Shown here one piece after another: positions 1 to 7,848 of a stretch of DNA of 64,000 bases. Numbering within the stretch: the first letter of the stretch is position 1; every line of letters starts with the position of its first letter. The notes under the pieces were generated by a model that saw only the letters and a program-made list of their open reading frames with translations, did no database searches and was not told where the DNA came from. The stretch is from Flavisolibacter ginsengisoli DSM 18119 (GTDB taxonomy: Bacteria; Bacteroidota; Bacteroidia; Chitinophagales; Chitinophagaceae), in NCBI RefSeq assembly GCF_900129295.1, contig NZ_FQUU01000019.1, forward strand, positions 1 through 64,000. Reading direction: 5' to 3'. The translations under genes were made by a program, and so were the position numbers.

Positions 1-2
1 AT

Positions 3-2117
3 TGCGGAGCAGAGCTCGATCCGACATACCCTCCTTTTGACAATATTTCTCCAGCCGCAAGCAGCATTACCTACAGCTTTTCCGATGCAACTGGCTCATT
101 CTCCATTTCGTATGATCCTTTTTCTAATTCCTACCAACTCCTGCCCTTACCTTTTGGAGATCATATGGTCACTGCCACTGCTCATTTCTGTAACCAATCT
201 ACACTCAGCTGCACTTTCAAAGTAACTGTAACTGGAGCACCTGTACCAACCATTACTTGTCCTGTAGATTTTACAGTATTTGCAAATCCCTTAACCTGCA
301 ACGCCTTAGTAAGCTTTTCCGGTTCGCATGCCGCTCTTTCTCCTGATGCGACACAAATCATATATTCTTATGGTGGTGTTTTAAGCACTACTTCTTTATT
401 TCTGCCTTATGGTGAGAATATTGTTACTGCCAAAGCCACAATACCTTGCGTAGGAGATAAAACATGCACCTTTACTGTAACTGTCGCACCCAACCCACAG
501 GATATTGTATTCAACTGCCCCGGTCCTGTAACTGTAGCTTGCTCAAAAGATGTTCCTGGGCCGGATATACGCTCAGTAACATTATCCTATTTCTGTGCAA
601 CATTCACAGTAGAATACGTTGGTGATGTCATCTCCAACCAAACCTGCGCCAACCGCTATACTATTACAAGAACATACAGGGTAAAAGAAGTTCCTTCTGT
701 AACCTGTTCACAAACCATCACAGTCTTTGATAACTCGCCGCCGGTTATCAGTAATGTAAGCGTCAGCTCAGCTACGCTCTGGCCTCCTAATCACAAGATG
801 CAGACAGTAACAGTGGGCTATGATGTCTTGGACAACTGTGGTGCTACCTCCAGCTTATCGGTTAGCAGCAATCAACCAATCAATGGTACCGGCGATGGCG
901 ACACTTCACCAGATTGGGTTATTACGGATGATCATCATGTGCAGCTAAGGGCAGAAAGAGGTAATAGCACCGACGGCAGGATCTATACCATAACAGTCAC
1001 GGCTAATGACGGATGTAACGCTACGAGTACTGCTATAACCACCGTTACCGTTGCTCATAATATAAACAGCCCGGTAACAGGCACTCCTTTCAGGATCGGT
1101 TCTACCGTCAATTTCTCAGGTGTATTCTGGGATAAGCCGGCAAACAAACATACAGCTGCCTGGCTCATAAATGATAACATTTCAGTGAAGGGGACTGTTA
1201 CAGAACCTTCAGGCACTAAGAACGGAAAGGTAACAGGATCATATAAGTTTGGATCAACTGGAATATACCGCCTGCAGATGAATGTAACAGATCAAAACAA
1301 GGTTACTTCTTATGCCAACACCAATGAAGACCTGGAAGAGATCATTGTGATCTATGATCCTAACGGAGGATATGCCTATGGTGGTGGCAATTTTGCTTCT
1401 CCTAAGGGAGCATTGGTGTCTAATCCTTCAGCTACTGGAAAAGTAACCTATGGTTTTACAGTGAATTACTATAAAGGAGCTACGCTTCCGAAAGGACAGA
1501 CACAGTTCAACTTCAATGTAGGAGGCTTCAAATACGATGCGGTGAACTTTGATTACCTCTCTGTGGCGGGTTATAAGGCAGTCTTCAAGGGGTCCGGTAA
1601 GATCCTGGGAGGACAGAGCGGCATTAACTTCATAATGTATGTAATTGATGGAGCATTGGATGGATCGGGAGTGGATAAGGTAAGGCTGAAGATCTATAAC
1701 AAGAACACCAGCCAGGTATACTATGACAATGAACCTGGAAAGAGTGATGCTGCCGATCCGGTAACTAAAGTAGGAGTTAACAGCCAGGTGGTGATCAGTG
1801 GAACACCTTTAGTGACCCAGGCCAAAAAAATTCCTTCCGAAACCTTGCCATTGGCTACTGAACTCACAGTGCGGGTATATCCCAATCCAACGCAAAACCT
1901 TTTTGCCCTACAGGTAGAAAGCGCTAATCAAAATGACCAGATTATTTTACAGGTGTTTGATCTTTTGGGAAGATTGGTGGAAACACGCACCATTACCCAG
2001 GGGTTGACGGATAGAATTGGAAGTATGTACAAACCGGGCACTTATTTGTTTAAGGTGATACAGGGAAACGATCACAAAGAATTCAAAGTACTCAAATTGC
2101 CGGGTTTGATATTCTAA
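3..2117 (+). CDS. T9SS-secreted HYR/Ig-like repeat protein, 5' end outside window
   Basis: The reading frame is open from the left window edge, so the N-terminus and signal peptide are missing; an internal ATG at 165 is not the real start. Visible are Cys-rich Ig/HYR-type repeats, including a WPPNHKM motif near 780 that is typical of HYR-like modules, then a beta-rich region with the motif GYAYGGGNF that resembles domains found after HYR repeats in Bacteroidota. The last ~80 residues are a T9SS type A sorting domain: YPNPTQN near 1878, then FDLLGRLV and a GTYLFKV strand. The product is therefore expected to be exported by the type IX system and anchored or released at the cell surface, where it may act in adhesion; no catalytic domain was seen. 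A strong terminator follows. Confidence 0.85.
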   Translation, partial: CGAELDPTYPPFDNISPAASSITYSFSDATGSFSISYDPFSNSYQLLPLPFGDHMVTATAHFCNQSTLSCTFKVTVTGAPVPTITCPVDFTVFANPLTCNALVSFSGSHAALSPDATQIIYSYGGVLSTTSLFLPYGENIVTAKATIPCVGDKTCTFTVTVAPNPQDIVFNCPGPVTVACSKDVPGPDIRSVTLSYFCATFTVEYVGDVISNQTCANRYTITRTYRVKEVPSVTCSQTITVFDNSPPVISNVSVSSATLWPPNHKMQTVTVGYDVLDNCGATSSLSVSSNQPINGTGDGDTSPDWVITDDHHVQLRAERGNSTDGRIYTITVTANDGCNATSTAITTVTVAHNINSPVTGTPFRIGSTVNFSGVFWDKPANKHTAAWLINDNISVKGTVTEPSGTKNGKVTGSYKFGSTGIYRLQMNVTDQNKVTSYANTNEDLEEIIVIYDPNGGYAYGGGNFASPKGALVSNPSATGKVTYGFTVNYYKGATLPKGQTQFNFNVGGFKYDAVNFDYLSVAGYKAVFKGSGKILGGQSGINFIMYVIDGALDGSGVDKVRLKIYNKNTSQVYYDNEPGKSDAADPVTKVGVNSQVVISGTPLVTQAKKIPSETLPLATELTVRVYPNPTQNLFALQVESANQNDQIILQVFDLLGRLVETRTITQGLTDRIGSMYKPGTYLFKVIQGNDHKEFKVLKLPGLIF

Positions 2118-2134
2118 ATAACTGACCTCAATTT

Positions 2135-2169
2135 AAAATGCCAGTCGCAATAGCACTGGCATTTTTTTT
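2135..2169 (+). terminator. Rho-independent terminator
   Basis: A perfect 11-bp inverted repeat (AAAATGCCAGT / ACTGGCATTTT, 9-nt loop) is followed by a T-run, 18 nt after the stop of the T9SS cargo gene. Confidence 0.85.
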
Positions 2170-2661
2170 CTTAGAAGTGGAGGTAGCCCCGATAATCAAT
2201 TGATGAACCTCTTTGTTCCATTGCACTGTTTGACCGGAGTTGCTAATACATCAAATGTCTGCAGCCCTGTCACGACCCAGGTAGTTTAATAAGCATATGT
2301 TCCTACTTAATAGCCAGGTAATAGGAAAAGCATAGGTTCTTGTGGTTTACTCCCCATCAACTCCCTGGCTGGAGTATAGATACTGCGTGATCATCACGCA
2401 GTATCTATACCGTTGGTATGCTTCAAAATAGCTTTAGCCTGCAAGCAAGCATGCCCCAGGCATTGCTATGGAATTTCCAAGGTAACAAGTCAACAAGTTG
2501 ACAACGAATATATAAATCAGGCATTCAGTCCCATGCATAGGCCCTGGTTGACCCTTTTTGACCCTTTTCCGGCAAAAAGCGGCAAAAACGGCACTTTCCT
2601 GGCCCGAGGCTTTGAACTCTACAACCTGTTTGCAAACTTGCATTCATAAAATCAATACTAT
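2170..2661. other. Gene-free region with a long palindrome
   Basis: No convincing gene. Overlapping short reading frames on both strands near 2413-2649 have no recognisable composition or motif. The region holds the palindrome at 2374-2410 and, near 2485, a stretch built of the GTTGACAA/CAAGTCAAC words that recur in other gene-free regions of this window. Confidence 0.6.
2374..2410. repeat. 37-nt near-perfect palindrome
   Basis: Two 18-nt arms (beginning GTATAGATACTGCGTGAT) are exact reverse complements around a single central C. There is no T-run on either side, so it does not look like an ordinary terminator. It may be a binding site for a dimeric protein, a recombination or insertion scar, or a cruciform-forming element. 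Confidence 0.8.
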
Positions 2662-3264
2662 ATGGCAAAGCAAAAAGGGCGTGTGAAGATCAGGGGTACG
2701 GTGGATGATAACCTGAACTTTTATTATGACATGGTTTGGGGATTCCTTGTAAGACTACTTCCTGGAGTGGATAGTTATCGCTTCTGGAATGATCCTGCCT
2801 TTGAAGGAAGCAGAAGGAGTGCAGAAAGGTTTGGTATAGGCAATATCGTGTCTTCCATTATCTACCGTTTTGTACCCACTAAAAAAAGGCACACGCACCT
2901 GTTTGCACTGTTAAGAACCATAGCTATTTACTGTTTAAAGCATGGAATGGATAAAGCTGCTGTATTCAATGCTATCTATACCTTCCTGGAAGAGCAAGAG
3001 CGTATCTCTTTAACCCGGGAGCAGTTTACCTTGCTGCTCTCTTCCTTTGAAGAGGAACTGGAAGCAAGGCTGAAAGAGGCAAAGCAGAAAAAGGAAAAGG
3101 AGCTAAACAATAAGCTGGATATTAAAGTTGAAGCACCGCTTAATGAAGAAGACATCAAGTTCTTACAGCTTTACATGGATGACTATGACTGGAAGATAAG
3201 GTTTGAAGGAGACTTTCCACCTGATTACCAAATACCACTGTTTCTCCTTAAACATGCTGTTTAA
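2662..3264 (+). CDS. Uncharacterised protein, KG-GT-FY / NDPAF family
   Basis: 200 residues, no signal peptide or membrane segment. The N-terminus carries KGRVKIRGTVDDNLNFYY followed by NDPAFEGSRRSAERFG. The same pattern (KGxxKxxGTxxxxxFY, then DPAFxxxRxxxxxF) recurs in a widespread family of uncharacterised Bacteroidota proteins often seen near mobile or phage-like genes; that resemblance is from memory. The middle is helical and the region around 130-150 is a highly charged KKEKEL stretch likely to form a coiled coil. Start ATG at 2662 is the only one near the conserved N-terminus. It converges with the next gene on the minus strand. Function unknown. Confidence 0.75.
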   Translation: MAKQKGRVKIRGTVDDNLNFYYDMVWGFLVRLLPGVDSYRFWNDPAFEGSRRSAERFGIGNIVSSIIYRFVPTKKRHTHLFALLRTIAIYCLKHGMDKAAVFNAIYTFLEEQERISLTREQFTLLLSSFEEELEARLKEAKQKKEKELNNKLDIKVEAPLNEEDIKFLQLYMDDYDWKIRFEGDFPPDYQIPLFLLKHAV

Positions 3265-3269
3265 GGAAG

Positions 3270-3301
3270 TTTGTAGTTTGTAGTGTGTAGTTTGTAGTTT
3301 C
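3270..3301. repeat. Short tandem GTTTGTAGT words
   Basis: Immediately after the stop codon at 3264 the sequence repeats TTTGTAG/GTGTAG four times in about 30 nt. A similar CTTGTAGTGTGCAG word occurs near 6600 in another gene gap. Confidence 0.6.
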
Positions 3302-3357
3302 TTAGGTCAGAGAGAACTATGGGGTGCAGGCATTTATGAGTGCTTAATGGATCATAA

Positions 3358-3398
3358 AATTATAAGAGAGCAAACTGGTTTTGCAGGATCTTATAATT
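3358..3398. terminator. Possible bidirectional hairpin between convergent genes
   Basis: Inverted repeat AATTATAAGA / TCTTATAATT (10 bp) with a nested GCAAA/TTTGC pairing in the loop. It lies between two convergent genes, where a shared terminator would be expected, but there is no clear T-run. Confidence 0.35.
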
Positions 3399-3401
3399 AG
3401 T

Positions 3402-4139
3402 TTAAGCTTGTATATACTCCGTATTGTTTTGTGTCTCCCTTTCCTTGTGGTTCAAATCTGAATTGAGTTTTTTTTCACAGCCAGGATTTTCATTTGAAGT
3501 TTCAATTGCTGCCTTCTGCATTTCATCGTTCTTCCATTTAGGCCTTGGCCTTCCATCCAATTCTATAATAGCCCTTACCTCAATTATATGGCAGGCCTCC
3601 AGGAGTTTGTTGAGTAAAATATAGATGTCCAGGATATTGTAATTGTCTCCCGCATCAGAGAAGCTGCCTTTAAGAAAAGTATAATCCTGAAGTTCATGGA
3701 AGATGAATTTCCAGGTTTCCTCACTGGCATAGGCTTCCAGTTTTTTGAATACTTTGTAAGGGTTGAAGTATTCCTTTTCGCTTAGGCTTCGGGGCGTATA
3801 ATACCAGGGTGCACGCCGGAAGTGCCAGCCACAGTATTGGGGATAGTTGGCCAGGTCCGGGGCATTGTCTTCGGTTGGGGTAATAATGGCTGCCTCCCTT
3901 TGCAACCCGCTTTGGTGTATGAGCATGGAAGCAGCATACAATTGCTGCAGTCTTTCAAAAAAGTACAGGATAGCGGAGGGGTTCATCCCGGAGCTTCTAT
4001 TGGCGTTTGATGCTTTGAGTATCTTTTGCAGGTATTTACGTGCCTGGGCTAAAGAGTAAGCGCTGAAGAAATCAGATATCTCTGCATAACCGGCCTGTAT
4101 TTTCAGGCTTTCCAGCGTGGTATGTGATGAAGTATTCAT
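3402..4139 (-). CDS. Uncharacterised protein
   Basis: About 245 residues, read on the minus strand and transcribed divergently from the XRE regulator. The sequence is helical with many aromatic residues (for example HFRRAPWYYTP) and a conserved-looking segment ELDGRPRPKWKND near the C-terminus, followed by a polar tail. No signal peptide, membrane span or catalytic motif was recognised. I chose the ATG at 4139 (MNTSSHTTLE); an in-frame ATG at 4169 would add ten residues. The divergent arrangement with a DNA-binding protein may mean the pair is co-regulated, but this is inference. Confidence 0.6.
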   Translation of the reverse strand: MNTSSHTTLESLKIQAGYAEISDFFSAYSLAQARKYLQKILKASNANRSSGMNPSAILYFFERLQQLYAASMLIHQSGLQREAAIITPTEDNAPDLANYPQYCGWHFRRAPWYYTPRSLSEKEYFNPYKVFKKLEAYASEETWKFIFHELQDYTFLKGSFSDAGDNYNILDIYILLNKLLEACHIIEVRAIIELDGRPRPKWKNDEMQKAAIETSNENPGCEKKLNSDLNHKERETQNNTEYIQA

Positions 4140-4331
4140 GATCTGTTTTTGTTGATGAATAATATGCAAAGCATCCCGGCATTCTCCAGGATTTGCAGGA
4201 CATATAAAGTAACACAGGTGTTGGTTTCTAAATTATTCGTACAGGTATATTTTAGAACAACAAATGACTATTTTAGAATGGCCGTTACGGGAAAATTGAT
4301 TTATTTTGAAAGGTTAAATATTAAAGCAATC

Positions 4332-4760
4332 ATGATGGAAACTGCAGAACCAAGGGTGCACCAGGGAAGAAATGTAAAACGATTCCGGGAGATGTGTGGC
4401 CTGAAGCAGGAAGCACTGGCCCTGGAGCTGGGTGCTGACTGGAACCAGAAAAGAATTTCCCTGCTGGAAGCTAAAGAAGAAATTGAGCCTGAGATTCTGA
4501 AACAGGTAGCTGATGTACTGAAGATGCCTGTTGAGGCTTTTACCAAACTGGATGATGATGGTGCTTTTAATATTATTTCAAACACTTTTAATAGCCATGA
4601 TTATTCAACATCTATAGGATATAGGTCTTCATTCAATTTTAATGTTGCTGATAAATGGATGGAAGCATTGGAAGAGAATAAAAGGCTTTACGAACGTTTG
4701 CTACAATCGGAAAGAGAAAAAGTTGAGTTGTTAGAACGGTTGCTGAATGAAAGAAAATAA
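4332..4760 (+). CDS. XRE-family helix-turn-helix regulator
   Basis: 142 residues from ATG 4332. Residues ~8-65 form an HTH_3 (Cro/CI-like) domain: NVKRFREMCGLKQEALA, then RISLLEAKEEIEPEILKQVA and VLKMPVEAF, the usual five-helix pattern. The C-terminus (~100-142) is a charged heptad-like helix, KWMEALEENKRLYERLL, likely a coiled coil for dimerisation. Longer in-frame starts from 4149 exist, but they would add an unrelated low-complexity extension. It probably controls its own region or the divergent gene; no operator could be assigned. Confidence 0.8.
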   Translation: MMETAEPRVHQGRNVKRFREMCGLKQEALALELGADWNQKRISLLEAKEEIEPEILKQVADVLKMPVEAFTKLDDDGAFNIISNTFNSHDYSTSIGYRSSFNFNVADKWMEALEENKRLYERLLQSEREKVELLERLLNERK

Positions 4761-5206
4761 TTATAATATCAGCTAACGAACATCTTAATAGTATTTCCCT
4801 TTAAGTTTTGCAGAATTTAATTGATGTAGGCTCAAAATTGACCCACAATATTTTCAATTTATTGATTATCAAATAGACGAGAATCTAGCCCCAGGTACGT
4901 TTAAGGTTGCTATGGGTGCTAAATGAACATAAAGCTTCGAGTTTTATTGGGATGAATGCCGCAATGAACATTGCGAAATCAACTTCGTTGGAATTAACTT
5001 TGAATGCTGTATGGCTATTTTCTGAAAATAGATTACTTGATCGGTAATAACTTTGCCAAGTTGGGATTCAGGATACGTTATGGGCAATTTTTTTTAGGTC
5101 AGCACCTCTTCCATCATACGGTAACCCTTCCCTTTAAATGAAATGATTAGTATCTCGAATGATAAGAAAAATTATTCCCGACAATAAATAATAACTGCTA
5201 TAACAT
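4761..5206. other. Gene-free region with a possible decayed gene
   Basis: No intact gene. Between 4828 and 5047 two short plus-strand frames in different phases read like protein (one ends ...FKVAMGAK-stop, the next begins EHKASSFIGMNAAMN), which suggests a frameshifted remnant of an older gene. The family was not recognised. Confidence 0.35.
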
Positions 5207-6586
5207 ATGAGCGAGGTAGCAAAGATTGTTCATGCTCCCAAAGTTGATCCACGTATTTTATGGCAAATGAGTGCAGAAGACTTCACTGCCTGGAGAAAAG
5301 AACATGATTATCCAAGAATTATTTCGGTTTTGAAACACCGATTGTCAGAATTTGAAACTTGGATGGAAGATCAGGTGGTTTCTGATGAACTGCTTATCCA
5401 GTACTCACCATCAACATTTTTGAAAGAAGACCCTATTTTTATATACAAAGTTTTGCACGACAACAAGGAAGAAAAAGACATTCTCTTGTCCAAAAAATAT
5501 GCAATCAATCAAAACTTTTTTCATAATAATCTTGTAAAACAAAGAAAGGATGTCGTTCCTTATCCTATTTGGTATCGTCACAAATTCAAAAAGAGGCCAC
5601 CAGGAGTTTCTGTAAATCAACGGAGCGGCCGTAGTCATGTCATATTATCTGGGTTGGAGCTTTTGGATGTTGGCAACTGCCAAATCTCACATTTGTTTCT
5701 TGGCCATAGAAAGCTCGATTTTGTAAATATGAGCGATCTTATAATCAACAATTGTTTCAACAATGCCAGCCTAGAGCTGTCATTCTCCTCCGCCTACAAC
5801 CTGACAATACAAGGTGACTTGCCATTTCTAGATGCGTACCAAACTTCATTTGCGGAGTGGATTAGTACTAAGGCGAGCAATCTGAAACTATTGAATGGCA
5901 CATTTCAGCGTTGGCGATTTATTGATTGTGACATAAATGTGTTTGCTGATAACGCTGTTATACAGCTTTGGGAAGTAGTGGGTGAGTATTTTGACGCAAC
6001 AATAACCTCCACAGATGTACGAGACTGTACCTTTAAAAGCTCGCCAATCCATTATCCCATACAACTTGGACGGGCAAAGGTTTATCATGCCAACATAAAG
6101 CGGCTTTTCTCACAATTAGGAAAGAAGGGTGAAGCAAGCAAACATTATTATCTAGAAAAAGCGTACGAACGAAAGACCTTTTTGCATGTGCGAGAAAATC
6201 ACAGAGAAGCACTGCTTCGTAAACAAAGTAAACTTGGAAAAGCCCTGGTTCGCCTGGCTTTTCGATTCCAGTATGTTCAATCGGCATTCCTAAATCTTCT
6301 ATGGGGTTATGGTGAACGTCCGGCGAGAGTATTTGCTATTTCAATCGCGACTATTTTTCTGTTCGCCCTTGCGTATTGCTACCTTCCAGATGCTTCAGGG
6401 CACACCTATCATAAATTCGCAAATGCCTTATACTATAGCATGGTAACTTTCACTACACTTGGGTATGGAGACATCAGCCAAACGACAGCAGGATTAAAAC
6501 TGCTATCGGGCTTTGAAGCTCTTTTGGGTATGTCATTTTGGGGCATTTTAATAGCTGGCTTCACCAATAATGCAAAAGATTACTAA
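5207..6586 (+). CDS. Potassium-channel-like protein with pentapeptide-like N-terminal domain
   Basis: 459 residues. The C-terminal ~85 residues are a two-helix ion channel module: a membrane segment around VFAISIATIFLFALAYCYL, a pore loop with the K+ selectivity filter TTLGYGD (residues 416-422), then a second membrane helix GMSFWGILIAGF. Residues ~145-290 resemble pentapeptide or beta-helix repeats (LELLDVGNCQISHLFL, NCFNNASLEL, FIDCDINVFADNAVIQLWEV), followed by a helical linker (LGKKGEASKHYYLEKAYERK) of the kind seen in pentapeptide-channel proteins. The N-terminal ~120 residues are unassigned. It probably conducts K+ across the inner membrane; the gating signal is unknown. It borders the restriction-like cluster and shares its AT-rich composition. 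Confidence 0.8.
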   Translation: MSEVAKIVHAPKVDPRILWQMSAEDFTAWRKEHDYPRIISVLKHRLSEFETWMEDQVVSDELLIQYSPSTFLKEDPIFIYKVLHDNKEEKDILLSKKYAINQNFFHNNLVKQRKDVVPYPIWYRHKFKKRPPGVSVNQRSGRSHVILSGLELLDVGNCQISHLFLGHRKLDFVNMSDLIINNCFNNASLELSFSSAYNLTIQGDLPFLDAYQTSFAEWISTKASNLKLLNGTFQRWRFIDCDINVFADNAVIQLWEVVGEYFDATITSTDVRDCTFKSSPIHYPIQLGRAKVYHANIKRLFSQLGKKGEASKHYYLEKAYERKTFLHVRENHREALLRKQSKLGKALVRLAFRFQYVQSAFLNLLWGYGERPARVFAISIATIFLFALAYCYLPDASGHTYHKFANALYYSMVTFTTLGYGDISQTTAGLKLLSGFEALLGMSFWGILIAGFTNNAKDY

Positions 6587-6639
6587 TAGTGTTATCAGAA
6601 CTTGTAGTGTGCAGTCCAAGGCATAACCTGCTGTTCAAA

Positions 6640-7848
6640 CTACTTTCTAACAATTAACTTATTTTCTGCATCATATCTAAAATTTATAATTTCCTCACTT
6701 AAAATAAGCTGAATTGCTTCCTCAATAATTTCAAACGGAATAACAAACCATTCTCTTGGAGTTAATCTTTGACCATTTTCATTAAACAAGTCAATATCTA
6801 AACACGCTGAAGCGAAAAATCGGTGTAGCAATTGTTCTAACTTATCCGCATTGCGATTATAACAGGCATAGGTAGCTATCTTACTGACATCTGAAAACAA
6901 GTAAGTTGCTTCATGTTTTGCATTCTTTATTCTTTCATCAATAGAAGTGGTTGAAAAGCCAATCTTGTATAAATCTTTTATTGTAGCAATGTGAGGATTG
7001 TTTGACCTTGATTTCAATACATAAATCCAGCCGGTTTGAACATCCTCTTCCTTTAATAAGTTGGCGTTCACAAAAAGCTCGTTTTCTGTCGCCTCATTGG
7101 TATCTGTAATGAGTTTACCTACTTTTTGAATTTGTTTTCCTAACGAGCGAAATAGCATATTGCTATACGTGCCGTTCTCAAAAATTGTCTTGGTACGACC
7201 ATCAACATGAACTCTGTTACCTGTCTTTTTGCCCCTTAGCTTTTCTTCCAAATCTGCTGATTCCAGATAAAGCATAACGCCATCTATTATATAAAAGTTT
7301 CCAACTTGCAAGTTTTTTTCGAGACTATAAAAGGCCCTGATACTTCTTTTACCTTCCTTAATTTCTTGGTGCACCTTTTGAAACATAGCCTCATAAGGTT
7401 TGAAATCCTTTTCCTTCATAGGCTTGCGTTGTGCCACAAAATCTGTTTCAGCTCGTTCTTCCGTATTGGGGATGTGCTTATATTTAAAAATAGATAGATC
7501 GTTATCGGTATTTAATAAGCCAAATTCATCATCGTTTAATACGTCGTCAATTGTAGGATTTTCTATTTCAACATCACCCAATAGATTATGCCTGTCGAAC
7601 GGCTTTAGAGTTATCTTCTTTTTTTCATCCAGCCTGAAGTTTTTAAGTTTGGCTAATAGCCCATATTCAGACATTCTGGAAGCATTCGGCTCTCTGCCAT
7701 TTTTTTCATAAAAGTCATTAATCTCCTCGAAGGAATCAATCAATCTATCATCTTCAAACTTTATGTTAGAGGATTTTGCTTTCGAATCCAATAACCCGAA
7801 TTCGTCATCATTGAAAATATCTTCCAAAGAGATTTTTTTATTGCTCAT
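6640..7848 (-). CDS. GIY-YIG (T5orf172-like) nuclease of a restriction-like cluster
   Basis: 402 residues, third gene of a minus-strand operon; its ATG overlaps the end of the helicase gene by 11 nt. The C-terminal ~130 residues form a GIY-YIG-type domain: GWIYVLKS (273-280), YKIG (294-297) and a helix with Arg306 in TSIDERIKNA, then LEQLLHRFF and REWFVIPFE, matching T5orf172-like members. The N-terminal half has an acidic motif present twice, LEDIFNDDEFGLL (8-20) and IDDVLNDDEFGLL (100-112), which may bind a partner. In the family, GIY-YIG domains cut DNA; here it is the likely effector next to the methyltransferase and helicase. It resembles Bacillus subtilis YeeC as I remember it. Target specificity cannot be read. 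Confidence 0.8.
   Translation of the reverse strand: MSNKKISLEDIFNDDEFGLLDSKAKSSNIKFEDDRLIDSFEEINDFYEKNGREPNASRMSEYGLLAKLKNFRLDEKKKITLKPFDRHNLLGDVEIENPTIDDVLNDDEFGLLNTDNDLSIFKYKHIPNTEERAETDFVAQRKPMKEKDFKPYEAMFQKVHQEIKEGKRSIRAFYSLEKNLQVGNFYIIDGVMLYLESADLEEKLRGKKTGNRVHVDGRTKTIFENGTYSNMLFRSLGKQIQKVGKLITDTNEATENELFVNANLLKEEDVQTGWIYVLKSRSNNPHIATIKDLYKIGFSTTSIDERIKNAKHEATYLFSDVSKIATYACYNRNADKLEQLLHRFFASACLDIDLFNENGQRLTPREWFVIPFEIIEEAIQLILSEEIINFRYDAENKLIVRK

Noticed and set aside
2413-2649. 78-residue plus-strand frame and an opposing 69-residue frame over the same bases
   Set aside because: Mutually exclusive, no motif, and composition like non-coding DNA; the plus frame just happens to end before the real gene at 2662.
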